The translations under genes and the position numbers were made by a program. Positions 13,401 through 24,092 of a DNA stretch of 64,000 nucleotides are shown in pieces (position 1 is the first letter of the stretch; the number at the start of each line of letters is the position of its first letter). Under the pieces are notes generated by a model. The model saw only the letters and a program-made list of their open reading frames with translations, made no database searches and was not told where the DNA came from. Origin of the DNA: Tethya wilhelma (taxonomy: Eukaryota; Porifera; Demospongiae; Tethyida; Tethyidae); NCBI GenBank assembly GCA_964030475.1, contig CAXIPT010000002.1:10998678-11062677 (forward strand), read 5' to 3'.

Positions 13401-16063
13401 AACTATACCATCACCAATAACACAAGCAAACAACACACAGTTTCTTGTCAGGTATTCCAGGCCTTCTGCATGCTATTACATTGACAATCTTTACCATTAT
13501 CTATGCAGCATAAACAAAATGCTTGGTAAGGATCGTCAACATAATAAATCAGCAATTGTAGCACACATAGGGCTTGGGGCACGGGGAGGGAACTTGCCTA
13601 GTAACACAGCATAAGAGAATGCTTTATTATTTCTTTTGGTTATTTGAGTTTATGCACGCCATCAGTCACCTGACGGCATTCCAAAAAAAATTCCATACAC
13701 ATTCACTGAGGACCCCGATTGGTGAGTATACTTTCTAGGTGGCAGCTTGTCTTTTATATAGGGACTGGTTGCGTGAAACGCTTGTGGGTTCAACTGATAT
13801 GCTATGAATATAGTATATACAATTTCCATTTCAGGAGAGGGTTGAGAGGGGTTAAAATTCCAACCATGATATTTAATCACATTCATAGGTAGACAGCTGA
13901 ACCCACAAGCATTTCACACAACCTGTCCCTATAAAAGGGGCTCAGTCCAGCACTTGCACACTCAAAGAGTACCACATCACTGAGGGACTCTCAAATGACA
14001 ATCAGGAAACTGGTTGGCTACCATTTAACGGGAAACCTCATTTTGGAGGTGAAAAGCTTTCTTTCAGTTACATGTAACAAACTTGCCACTGAGGGAAACA
14101 CCCTCACACCCACAAACACATAAACAACAACAATATGATTAACAGGTCCAGATATACTTGTAAACAAGTACTGCAATCAAGTGACCAAATACGCCTATTG
14201 CATGGTGTGCTCTATTTGGAGTAAGATGTGTACAGTGCTATACCTTGGCCAGGAGTCGGATACAGCGGTCGTCACTCGGATCCACGCCCATGTTGAGTGT
14301 GACCACACCCCCTTCCTGTCCGGGCTGGCAGTAGGCGGTGAGGTGGTCTGTGAGGCTGACGTAGGCCACCCTCGTGGTGGTAGAGGAGTGGGCGGAGAAC
14401 GTACGGTAGTGGAACTTGAGACAGAGGTCCTGGAACAAGAGGAGAGGGAAGGCTTAGCTTTTTTTGTAAACAAAAACACACTATCTGAGGTGGGAGCCTA
14501 GGAACGAGGCTATCTTGTACATGCACTTTGCCAAACACAATCATATGTGTGTGCATTTTCCATACACAATCTACTTCAACCTACCGTATACTGCTTAATT
14601 TTCATGGTACTTAACTTTCGCGGTTTTCGCGGATTGAACGTTATCCGCGAAAATTGTTCAATGAAAAATTGCGTGCTCATATACGTGCGCACACGAATGA
14701 TATCAATCCGCGAAACTTATTCAATGAAAATCTGCAATAGCGCAATCCGCAAAAATTACATGCACTTTGCCAAACACAATCACACGTGTGTGCATTTTAC
14801 GATACACAATCTACTTCAATCTATTACAATGTACGACAATTTATTTTGCCCCAGACTCCATGCCATACTTACAGAGAGGGAGTCCTCACTGTCGTTGAGA
14901 GCCTCTCTGACGGAGTCCTTGAGGAGAGACCAGTTCTCAGGGGTCACCAGATCCCCTGAAGGGAACTGGAGGAGGTGACGGATGGCCTCCAGACGAACCT
15001 ACGGGAGGGGACAATGAGACACTCACTATCACTAGACAGGATTCAGGATGCACCTCAAGTCAAACCATTACAATAAAACATCGTATAGCGGTAAATTTGG
15101 TGGGCTTAAAAAGTTAAAATATGACCAATTCCAATTTTAGCATAATTGGCAATTTTTAAATTTGGTGATTCAAAAAATTTGCCACGCCCCTTTGATCAAA
15201 AAGCCACACCCCTTCCCTAGTGACTCACATGCAGGGGCTGTGACGGCTGTAGAGCGCTGGCGATGGTCTGGAGCTGGTCATGTGACATGAAGGTGAGGCC
15301 CGTAGGGTGGAGCCCAGAGAGGTCGGATCCCGTGGAGTCCTCCAGGTTGTAGTACTGTGTGGCGGAGGAACAGGAGGAGCACTGCAGGGGGTGGTGGTGG
15401 CTGCCGTCTAGGTGAGAGGAGGCGGGGGGAGGCGTGGCCTCGCTGGCCATCAACTCATCCATGGCACTCCTCAGCTCTGATATGAAACCAGAGCACAACT
15501 GATCATACCTGAAGAGAGGAGAGATAATTTGATCAGTGAAGGAAAATTAAAATGTCCTTCAATTTGCAATCAGTGGAAAAGTTACCGTATAGCGGGAAAG
15601 TTTCGCGGTATAAAACTTTTACGGATGTCTCTAGTCAAACATTTTTGTGGTTAAACTTTCGCAGATGAGCTGTGTGCGAGCCATATGTATATACATTATG
15701 AAAAAATTTCACGGATGGATCGTGATCCGTGAAAACTGCGAAAATTAAACCCCGCGAAACTTTCCCGCTATACAGTATTCTATTCTTGATACAATTAAGA
15801 AGCTACGCAATTCCTTTCAGACAAAGAAAAATAACAACACAAACAAATAAAACTACAGTAGCGTTCACTGATCAGTGAGGAGGCATTTCTTACTCCGATG
15901 AGGCGAGTATCTCCTCAGTGATGTGAGGGACGACCTTGTGCCCATCTCCTTCCAACACCCTCTCCTCTATCCTGGACTCCACCAGCGGATCAATGACAGC
16001 ATCCAACTGACGGTGGAGACTGCGAACCAACTCATAGCTACACATAACACACGGCACATGCAT

Positions 16064-16104
<41 letters not shown>

Positions 16105-16350
16105 ATATAGTGTGAAAAACACAGAAACAAAACATGAATTGAATCTTTATGTATTCATTCTGACAAACCTATGAAAGTTTTCATCCGTTGACTCCAGCTG
16201 TGCTAGAGCCTCTTCAATGAGGCACTGCGAGGAGGCAGGGTTGTTCTGGAGGGAGGCTGTCACACTGGAGAGTAGCTGGCGAACAGGATCAACAAGACTA
16301 TCACAGTTATGGCGCCCAGATGGAGGCGGCTGTTCAAGGTCAGAGGTCAT
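1423..16350 (-). CDS. TBC1D32: TBC1D32 / broad-minded homologue, complete
   Basis: Twenty-eight phase-compatible exons: 16169..16350, 15894..16037, 15229..15508, 14873..14998, 14244..14429, 13010..13201, 12751..12807, 12494..12698, 12226..12407, 12107..12163, 11849..11970, 11438..11627, 11157..11288, 10765..10845, 10618..10693, 10140..10258, 9973..10083, 9782..9870, 9005..9224, 8711..8922, 8231..8393, 7977..8110, 6849..7003, 5026..5109, 4693..4749, 4050..4151, 1621..1707, 1423..1530. They total 3,852 nt (1,283 aa), close to the vertebrate protein. Family-matching segments include TDENFH (exon 1), [13 protein letters not shown] (exon 6), PLDPIDR (exon 16), [10 protein letters not shown] (exon 23), [10 protein letters not shown] (exon 26) and EEALEGFR (last exon). 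In vertebrates broad-minded has an armadillo-like N-terminal half and a degenerate TBC domain, works with the CCRK/CDK20 kinase in ciliogenesis and Hedgehog signalling, and is not thought to be an active Rab-GAP. The frame needs the ambiguous base at 8854 to be absent. Introns run from about 70 bp to over 2 kb. Confidence 0.93.
1708..4049. other. large TBC1D32 intron (2.3 kb)
   Basis: Intron between the third- and second-last TBC1D32 exons. I see AT-rich sequence without a recognisable gene. Several 60-100 codon ORFs occur on both strands, but none resembles a protein family or has splice-site support. Confidence 0.5.
4771..4809. repeat. (GA)n microsatellite
   Basis: Slightly interrupted GA dinucleotide tract in a TBC1D32 intron, about 20 bp upstream (in gene sense) of the 57-bp exon that ends at 4749. 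In the sense direction it reads as a CT-rich tract. Confidence 0.8.
5110..6848. other. TBC1D32 intron, no gene seen
   Basis: Non-coding, AT-rich sequence of 1.7 kb between the exons 6849..7003 and 5026..5109. The two flanking exons join in phase 0, so no intervening coding exon is required. Confidence 0.5.
7004..7976. other. TBC1D32 intron with GT/CA tracts
   Basis: Holds short GT and CA runs (about 7018-7042, 7112-7126 and 7215-7230). The flanking exons join as G|CA and their products align directly with the family, so no exon is missing here despite several ORFs. Confidence 0.5.
8854..8854. other. ambiguous base that breaks the TBC1D32 reading frame
   Basis: Single n inside exon 8711..8922. 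With the n counted, translation runs into a stop about 20 codons downstream; with it removed, the exon reads through (TEEYSWPMF ... [10 protein letters not shown]) and its end phase fits the next exon. It is most likely an inserted placeholder in a GC-rich CCNCTCC stretch. Confidence 0.85.
10337..10570. mobile_element. MITE-like foldback element, 'TATAGCGGGAAA' family, degenerate copy
   Basis: Begins tatagcaggaaattttt and ends aaatttcccactatacag, the rough reverse complement. The interior is rich in repeated 'aaattttcgc' and 'gcgaaaat' motifs. It lies in an intron of TBC1D32. No coding capacity; a non-autonomous foldback element is inferred from the terminal inverted repeats and the related copies elsewhere in the window. 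Confidence 0.65.
13262..13372. repeat. short tandem repeat, about 21-bp unit
   Basis: About five imperfect units of the type 'acatgatgcagttataactc', immediately upstream (gene sense) of TBC1D32 exon 13010..13201. A related motif, 'agttataactcaaa', recurs at 38290-38360 in another gene's intron. Confidence 0.7.
13479..13545. mobile_element. small foldback element, 'TTGACAATCTTTACCA' family
   Basis: Left end ttgacaatctttacca and right end tggtaaggatcgtcaa are near reverse complements, separated by about 30 bp. Related copies are at 18484-18541 (complete) and about 10289-10312 (one end only). Confidence 0.6.
13625..13935. mobile_element. dispersed repeat with inverted arms, 'CTTGTGGGTT' family
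   Basis: Contains gcttgtgggttcaac followed about 90 bp later by its reverse complement (tgaacccacaagca). It shares the segments 'cattccaaaaaa' and 'cttgtgggtt...atgaatat' with copies at about 9400-9570 and 18845-19022. No ORF of note. Confidence 0.55.
14518..14824. mobile_element. Foldback-rich insertion flanked by 67-bp direct repeats
   Basis: The same approximately 67-bp sequence (tacatgcactttgcc ... ctacttcaa) occurs at 14518-14585 and again at 14757-14824 with a few differences. Between them lies about 170 bp full of 'ccgcgaaaatt' motifs typical of the TATAGCGGG family. This is either an element with long terminal direct repeats or a duplication of the insertion site. Confidence 0.6.
15583..15777. 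mobile_element. MITE-like element, best 'TATAGCGGGAAA' copy
   Basis: A 195-bp element in a TBC1D32 intron. Its left terminus (gtatagcgggaaagtttcgc) and the reverse complement of its right terminus agree over about 22 bp. The interior has 'ttcgc' and 'gcgaa' motifs and no ORF. TA-rich flanks are compatible with a TA target site. Diverged relatives are at 10337-10570, about 15078-15175, 27023-27225 and 27733-27793. Confidence 0.75.
16069..16101. repeat. (GA)n microsatellite in TBC1D32 intron 1
   Basis: Pure GA run about 30 bp from the start of exon 2. In the gene's sense it is a CT tract within the polypyrimidine region of the 3' splice site. Confidence 0.85.
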
Positions 16351-16932
16351 TTCTTACTGCAGCTACGTAGCATGGTAGAATGAAGCACTGAAGTCAGATT
16401 GTTTTCATCAGTGAATGGATGACTAGCTAAATCTGTCACATTCGTGCTTCTCTTCATAGACAGAGGTCAAAGGTTAAACTGATGTGCAGTTTCCATGGTT
16501 ACAGAATTTCACAAAGAACAATCACAGCTAAAGATGTACAAAGAAATGCATGACTCATGATGTAGTACAAATGCATGACTCATGATGTAGTACAAATGCA
16601 TGACTCATGATGTAGTACAAATTCACAACTGGACATGCACATATGTAGCGGGATCAAGGCAAACTCAAATCGCAGTCAAACTGTCATCATTTGGTACTAG
16701 GTCGACAAGCCATGCATGATTTCTCACCTAAACCATTAGCAAGCTACCGCACACAAAGCATGACATACTTTACGACTAATTAAATTGCAATCCAATGCAA
16801 TATAAAAATAATTTTGTGTACAACATGGGGAGCACAGACAGGGACAAATATTATTATTATTATTATTTGCATAACAAATAATATTATATAATTATTAACT
16901 TTATAAGAGCAAGCTGAGAGGAGACTAACTAG
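16351..16932. promoter_or_regulatory. upstream region of TBC1D32 with three tandem AP-1-like sites
   Basis: Intergenic sequence between TBC1D32 and the Sema/Calx-beta gene, both on the minus strand. A 25-bp unit containing atgactcat (the bZIP/TRE core TGACTCA) is repeated three times at 16546-16620, about 200 bp upstream of the TBC1D32 start. An imperfect X-box-like palindrome (gtttccatggttac) lies near 16489. The remainder is AT-rich with a TTA run near 16850. Confidence 0.5.
16546..16620. repeat. 3 x 25-bp tandem repeat, each with TGACTCA
   Basis: Three nearly identical consecutive 25-bp units (atgcatgactcatgatgtag + tacaa). Each carries one TGACTCA palindromic core, giving evenly spaced potential bZIP sites. 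Confidence 0.9.
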
Positions 16933-19900
16933 CTACACATCACTACCAATCTCTCTACTGGGTGAATCAGGTCCGTCTGATTCCACTGTAGTCCCATTAG
17001 TGTTCAATTTCCCCGGGGACCGGCTGAATGACACAGACAGTCGTGTGAGAGAGTTCTCAGGAGCGTCTACTGGTGGATAGTCATCGTTCCTGCAGACAAG
17101 AGAGAAGAGAAATGGAAAATCAGGTAACAGTCTAGCAGAGGATCAAAGCTAGGGTCATAAAGAAGCAGGAACATCACGCATTTTATCTTTAGTAACAAAA
17201 CTGCACTTATATAGTGACACAGCAGAGGAGGTACGACACGAGTGCTGAGCTGGCAATCGGGTGCACGTGATCAACTCTCCTTGTGAAGTATTGCGGTCAC
17301 GTGATTGGAATGTAATTAACAGACTTGCCAGCTCAGCAAAGGCGCACTCGTGTTGTACCTCCTCTGGTGACACAGTTCCTTTACTAGGATCATTACACTA
17401 TCAGCTAGCAATAATCACCACTCACTTCTTCTTCTTCTTCTCATCATCAGATCTGACACTCTTCCTCTGCCTGACAAACACAATAGCCAGGAGGACAAGG
17501 AGAGTTGCCACGATAACCAGTGTTACCATGGCAAATACAAACAAGGTGGCGAGGGCAGCCACGACATCATCGGAGCCACCACTGCTGTTTCCCAAGAGAC
17601 CACCAGTGTTAGAGAGCTTCTCAGAAATGACACACCGAGGATTGTTGCTGGCGAATATCATGACAGGGCAGGTGGAGGGAGGCTGGACTCTGAGGTGACT
17701 GTACTTGGAGCTGGCATCGAGGAAAGGTGTCCCCCTCGCCCACGTCTCAATGACACCCAGGGCATCGGCAGCACCATCAGGCTTGGTCCTCACCACCGCC
17801 TCAAACTGGACACATTTCTTATCAGCAATAGAATCATCGCAGAACAGCCTCGGGAGATCCACCATCTCATTCAGGTTTCGTCCCGGATCCCGTAAGACCT
17901 TCAGCAAGGAGGCGTTGATGGCTGCCACCTTGGCATCATAGTCCAACAGCTGTATGGGGTGTATAGAGGGGAAAGGTCAGAGGTCACATGAGCTATTTCG
18001 AGAATGTAATTAACATACAATCCACTGGGTGCAATCAATCTCCAGATTACCAAGGACCAATCGGAACGGAGCTCCTGAAATTATAAGAACAAGGCAGGAT
18101 TAACAAAAGCACAAGTTAGTACAAGCTAACTGTTAATAAAATTAATGCAAGTATTAATAAGATATCGACAATATTCAAGAGAGAGTTGAGACTTCCATAC
18201 ACGTACCATCAGTATCTAGGATCCAGACCAAGTCCCTCTGTTGGCCAAACAACACAGCCCCCTGATTAGTGTTCCTCAGTAGCAGGCTGAAGTTCCTGTT
18301 GCCTTGGTAACCACTCCTGCGGAGAATCTCCACTGATATTTGAGCCATTCCAGTCGTACCATCAAATGCTACAGTCACTGGGTCAGGAGTCACATAGTCA
18401 ACACCAGCTAGAGAGAGAGAGAGAGAGAGAACTATTTCACTATGCTGCTGCTACACTAGTATATTGCTCAATAACTGGTGTATTATGTTGACAACCTTTA
18501 CCAACCACAGTAATTCAGGGATTGGTAAAGATTGTAAATGGAATAAACCAATACAACAATAGCAACATGCAGAGAGTCTGGGAACAAAAATAACACCGGA
18601 AAGTGATGTGACCTTGAACTAAAATCATACTGCTTTTCTCTGCACTGTGAAGAATGCAAGCTATAAAAAGTGTGCCTAGAGAGCTAGCTTAGATTGTACT
18701 AGCCTAGAATAGAACTACAACTATATAGGGCCATTACTATTTTTGACAGTGGCATCCCTACTCCATAAAGAAGCATGCGTAAAGCCAAGGAGCAGAAAAA
18801 ACAGAAAAACAGAAACAAAACTTGATGTGAAATGAGAAATGGTTTGCTTCTTTTGGTTTATAGCAGACACCAGATGGTGTCAAAGACACCATACAGTGCC
18901 TTCCAAAAAATAACAGTTACAACACTAAAAAAACTCAATTATCTGGTTGACACTGAGCTTTTATATAGACAGAGCTGCTACAAAAGACTTGTGGGTTTTA
19001 AACTCATGAATATCATTATAGATTGATACATTATGTATCCTGGGTATCTAGCTGGGATTTATGAACCCCTCAAAAAATTAAAATTATGCAACATTTATCA
19101 ATTACATTCCAACCATGTGACCACAATGGAAGCATACATACAGGAAAAGAATTTATAATTATCATGACTGTATGGAGAAGAGTGACCTAAACAGGAAGCT
19201 ATGATGTATCCCCACCATACTTACAGTGGTCCTGAGAAGGCTGCATACATCAGGTGGTTGTAGACACCGTCATTGACAAACCGTCCACCATTTCTGTCAT
19301 TCAATGCCACACTCCCTGGGGGGGTAAGGGGGAGGGTCACACACACAATATCACAGACTGAAACCTTTCCCCCTCACAAGAAGTTTTATCAACTGTTTTC
19401 ATCATTGTGAAACACTAACAATTTAATTTTTATCATTACTATGAATCGCAGCAAAATGGGAAATATACGTTATAGTATGTAAACCTGACGTACATATCTC
19501 GTTGTACTGGTAGTTCTGTGCTCCCACGAAGCTGTTGCCTGGGGGGATCTCTCTCTCACAGAAGATCATGGCCTTGAGGTAGGAGTTGAAGATCTCCTGT
19601 TGCATATTGTTGCCATTGAACACACTGCCACGGTCATTCTAGAGGGGGACAAGAGGGACAGCAGTGACCACTGGCCTATTGTCCATCTGGTTTGAGAATA
19701 CCAGTTGAATAACTTTCTAAATATCCAACTGATTTCAAAATTTCAAGCACCATTGGAAAGTGCTTGTTCTCCCTGTTCTTTTGGTTGCTTTTCCAGCTTC
19801 CTACACCTTACCAATCAAAAGTTAGCTATTTTGTTCCATAGAAAAAGTATTGTCATTATTTTACTTCCAGCGGCATTCTCAAACCAGATAGACCATAGCA

Positions 19901-21544
19901 ACCCGCGCAGCCCTCCCCCCACACATGATGGTGCTCAAGTACAGGAGGAGGAGGAAGGAAGAAACAACTAGAGCTAAGAATGGATGCCTTGTTTGCTAAC
20001 AGAGATGAAGACTTACCCTACAGATCCTGACAACCCTACTGATGACAATCTGGGGAGAAACAAACAAAATAATGACATAATTATAAAAGAAGCAGCTAAT
20101 TTAGTTCCCTAATCACTAGGGGCACCCCTCACCTCTCTCTCAGCGTTGTTGAGACTCTCCCTAAGAAAGATGAAGTAGAACTGGTAGTCCTCTGGACTGC
20201 CAGTGGAGGGGTAGTCCACACGGAGGTAGTCCACGAAGAACAGAGGGTCTATCGGAACAGAGGGACAAAATTCAACCATCGCCATGGCAACACAGACAGA
20301 CTGACTTACTCTTGAGCCACTTGTCCGAGTTGAACTGGAGTCCATAGAGGCGTAATGTCTCGCTGTCAGGCTCCACCTCCTGATAGCTGATGTCGAAGGC
20401 ACTGGTCTGAGTGGTTCTGAAGCCAGCGGTGAAGTACACACCATCAGATGAGGAGCCGTCTGAGAGAGGGGGTGAATGAGTCATGTGACCATCATGTGAC
20501 TATTATACAAACACACAGGACATGGTATCTCAGTCGGCTATCTAGAGCTGATGCTACTGTTAACATAGCCAATGTTATCATAATTGACATCAGCGTTGCT
20601 TCGCAACACTCATAAGCTCCTGGCTAAAGTGAAAGTGATTTTTGAAATATGCTATCGACTTTCCGCAGGGAAAACACACATACAGAGGCTCTATTTAATG
20701 TTTACAAACTGCATTAATTAGTGTAGCAAAAGGAGATCTTCCCCTCCTAATTCTTACTTCGTCTGAACTCTCCAAAGCCTGGCAGGTTGTGATCGGGAGA
20801 GATGATCCCTGGGGTAGCTGGAGTGGTGGCGCTCATATTACCAAGACTACCGTTGACAACCTGAGGGGGTGACAACCAACACCATGACAACTATCACAGG
20901 ATCAGCTAGGCCATGGTTTCAACCACACACCATTTATATCATTAGAGACAAGACGCTACAATGTACTGCTGTATAGCCACAATGGTTGAACATCAAGTCA
21001 ACACAATACAGCTGTGTATATGAGTGTTGGGAGGTCAACAATTGCCACAATTGCCTAGGACAAGACACCCTCACAAGTGAGTGCCTCTCTCTCAGCTAGC
21101 TGGGTACATGCACACATACATGGAGCTAGTATGCAGACTCTAATTAAGGCACTCCTCCAACTATATGCCACCTGGCACCTCAAAACTAGCTGTGTAATTT
21201 ACCTCCAAACAAACCGAAACAGATAGAAAACCAAAACATGCCACCTGCACGCCAGATGTACGCAATTGTTGACCTCCCAACACTCATATACACAGCTGTA
21301 TTGTTAGTGGTGCTTTATTTACAGTGTATATTTGGGGCCCTAGAACCTCATACCACCTCAGTACACAGAGGTCACTGATGTACATACATACATACCTGCA
21401 CCGTGGTACAGCGAGGGTTGGTGGCAAATGTCCCACACACAAACAGAGTGTCTGGCTGACCAGGGATGCTTTCATACACTCTAATGTGATTTCTACAAGT
21501 GACCGGCTGATGTGTATGTGTGTGTGTGTGTGTGTGTGTGAGGG

Positions 21545-21603
<59 letters not shown>

Positions 21604-21789
21604 AACAACCATAATCTCTTCAAGATCAAAGTAAATGTATTCATGAGATGATGCAGCTCAGGCTCATGAGTGCAAAAGATAATTTCATACATCATTGATG
21701 CTGTTCCCATTGCAGCCACTGCTCTCCCAAGTCAGGACACCATCTTGAACTGGTCTCAGCTCCTTGTCCAGCACATAGAGCTGGTCACT

Positions 21790-21820
<31 letters not shown>

Positions 21821-22884
21821 AAAACACAGGCCTTGTGAGTAAACACTAATTTTGGAACAGAGAGTTTATAATTGGAACAAAAAACCACATCCATATAAGG
21901 AATAAATCTGATCATTCACTGTTTCCCAGTGTCAACAGTAGAAGTCCAGAAAATAAGTCATGGACTATATATCCTGCTGTTGAAACTGGGAAACAGTGAC
22001 TGATCAGATTTATTCCTGATATGGATGTGGGGATTTTGTGGTTCACTTTTTCCTGCCATTAATTTTTTCTCTTTTTCAAACGACTTTTTGCCTTCTTACA
22101 CGGAATGGCAGGGAAGGTGAGCTACAAGAGACCAGGAAACAACATCATGTGATCTCATTAATATTGCAATTAGCCAGGAATGACCCATGGATGTCAGACC
22201 TCCTCTGAGACACACCCTGGCCACACCCCCAACACACTAGAATGACATGGCTTAGGATGATGTAATATTGGAACTGCAACCTCTAGTTCTCTTTAGTCAC
22301 TGCCAGTCATACCTCACTAGTTAGGTCAAGACATTAACAGGCAGGGGAAGGTTTCAGGCTTTAGAATGGTTCTTTTTCCCAACCTAATGCAACGTTAGGA
22401 TTCTACTGTGTGCAATCAACCATAACAGTCAGTGACGTAGGGAAACACAAGTTTATAAATTAGGGAAGTGAAAAAAAAAAACAGTTAGCGCAGTGGACAG
22501 ACACACAGGACTACTGCCACAGTAGCGAGAATTTTTCAATTATGCTGCCAAAAAAAGTTTTTTCCTATTCATTCATTCATTCTAACAGTTGACAGTAACT
22601 ACCACTTCAATGTAAACACAACCTTTCAATAATGAAAGTGAACCTCTAACAATAACCACTAGCATCCGATCTGAAAATTACACACAGTAAAACACACAAA
22701 CACACAAGGAGTCCCAAAACAACCAACATCATTCCATCATTCCATCACAAATGACTTACACCCCTCCAATGAGGAGGCTGTCAGAGATGGAGGTGAAGTC
22801 AAGGCGATCACCAAAGTAGGAGTAGTTAAGACTATCGATGGGTCCTTCAACATCTGGGTACATCCTCACTGAGTCTCCCCGCTC

Positions 22885-22956
<72 letters not shown>

Positions 22957-23947
22957 ACAGTAATAAAAATATCACTTAGTTCACGGCAAAAGTACGTAAC
23001 AATTTTACTAGAGCATGGCTTATAATGTCTTTGACAGTATGCATGTTGACGAGTGTGTGTGTGTGTGTGTATGTGTATCAGGAATGAAAAGTGATAGAAC
23101 AAAAGGAAAGGTAGTGCCACAATCGGCCTAATGGAATTACCCCCCCTGAAGGGCTGTAGAGCTGTAACCCAACTCCCAAGGTACTACTGCAGTGAAACAT
23201 GATTCTAATGTGACAGGACCAACAGACATATCATGTGAAGTCTCCCATTAGGGGGTTCGTGTAAACATCACTACAAGCACACATACAGCTAGCTATGATG
23301 ATGATGCACTTTTAGCTTTGTGTGTGTGTGAGTAAGAAAGTGCTCAACTTGTACCAAACCCAAAGTTCATCCTGTGAGAAACACCTCTGCTTCATTTGGG
23401 CTACTAGTTCAGGTCATTCAGTGCATCCTTTGACTGAGTTATACAGCAGGTCACATAACGAGGCTCATGCAGTTGATCTAACTGCTGCAGGTACCTGGCA
23501 CTGAATCACACCAGCAGCTAATGTACTCTTTAACTAGTAAACAACACAGCAAGGCTTGCTAAATTTTAATATCAACCTACATCCTGATCTTTAATTTGAA
23601 GCTAGCTAAGTGAATGTAATATGATCTTGCCATGCCATATTACCAACACCGGCTACAACCAGCACACACAGAGGAGCTGCCAGCAAAAAGGACTTATGAA
23701 GGAGCACAGACTTTGCTAGAATCATTTACTCTTCTGTGATATACACATAATGTTTATACGTACTGTAAAGTAAACTCAGGTTTTCAGAGTATATTAAAGC
23801 ATAAAAGCTATCAGTAGTCTACATCACCTTACCACTGTAGAGTACGTTTGCTGAGCCACCTCTCACGGATTCCACGGTCGCTCCCACGAGTGCTGCACAC
23901 AGACAGCCTATCGCCAAGAATATAAGCTTTCCAGCTACTAACTCCAT
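16933..23947 (-). CDS. Sema-domain single-pass membrane protein with Calx-beta portion
   Basis: Exons seen: 23833..23947, 22762..22883, 21691..21780, 21396..21506, 20758..20860, 20310..20459, 20133..20248, 20017..20049, 19494..19638, 19225..19315, 18207..18407, 18019..18074, 17426..17949, 16933..17089 (about 670 aa). Order of parts: signal peptide (LIFLAIGCLCAALVGA), Sema-like beta-propeller (LYVLDKEL, CRNHIRVYES, the family motif ISRVVRICRND followed by YLKAMIFCE), a half Calx-beta-like segment (GVDYVTPDPVTVAFDGTTG), a juxtamembrane region, one membrane helix (LATLFVFAMVTLVIVATLLV), a basic stop-transfer RQRK and a Ser/Pro-rich tail of about 70 residues. Exons 19225..19315 and 18207..18407 do not join in phase, so at least one exon, perhaps the rest of Sema, PSI and the first Calx-beta half, is missing or unseen. 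It is related to the divergent neighbour, with matching CRNHIRVY exons. Ligand unknown. Confidence 0.8.
17178..17366. mobile_element. foldback element with about 35-bp inverted arms
   Basis: The arms gaggaggtacgacacgagtg...gctgagctggcaa (17226-17256) and ttgccagctcagc...cgtgttgtacctcctc (17325-17364) are near reverse complements. The outer left part (tttagtaacaaaactgcact ... agtgacacag) matches the terminus of the element at 49406-49606. It lies in the last intron of the Sema gene. Confidence 0.7.
18845..19022. mobile_element. dispersed repeat, 'CTTGTGGGTT' family
   Basis: Shares 'agtgccttccaaaaaa' and 'cttgtgggttt...actcatgaatatcattata' with the copy at about 9400-9570. It sits in the intron where the Sema gene's exon chain breaks phase. 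Confidence 0.55.
21003..21304. mobile_element. foldback element with 42-bp perfect inverted repeats
   Basis: Positions 21003-21044 and 21263-21304 are exact reverse complements (acaatacagctgtgtatatg ... and its mirror), separated by about 218 bp. Non-coding and intronic. Perfect arms imply recent insertion or gene conversion. Confidence 0.85.
21511..21600. repeat. compound (GT)n-(GA)n microsatellite
   Basis: GT run (21511-21540) followed by a long GA run (21547-21600), immediately upstream in gene sense of the Sema exon that starts at 21506. Confidence 0.9.
21885..22030. mobile_element. foldback element with about 54-bp arms
   Basis: Left arm 21885-21938 (ccacatccatataaggaata ... tcaacag) and right arm 21977-22030 are inverted copies with a few mismatches around a 38-bp loop. 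No coding capacity; intronic in the Sema gene. Confidence 0.8.
22885..22956. repeat. (GA)n microsatellite at a 3' splice site
   Basis: About 70 bp of GA, directly abutting the exon that starts at 22883. In gene sense the (CT)n run is the polypyrimidine tract ending in tctag. Confidence 0.9.
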
Positions 23948-24092
23948 CTTTTCACAGTCATAAAAACGAAACAACTTCAGCTACAGTACACAGCAGGGTT
24001 ATGTTTGTGTCATGTAGTGACGTCACGTTTATCACGTGGGTTCAAATCTTAGCTAGCCCCACCCACTAGAGAATAGGGAGAAGCAGAGAAGT
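23948..24092. promoter_or_regulatory. 145-bp bidirectional promoter between two Sema/Calx-beta genes
   Basis: Lies between the two start codons of divergent genes. It contains a perfect palindromic CRE, tgacgtca, at 24018-24025 and an E-box, cacgtg, at 24033-24038. No TATA box is evident. Both genes encode Sema-type receptors, so shared control is likely, though inferred only from spacing. Confidence 0.7.
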
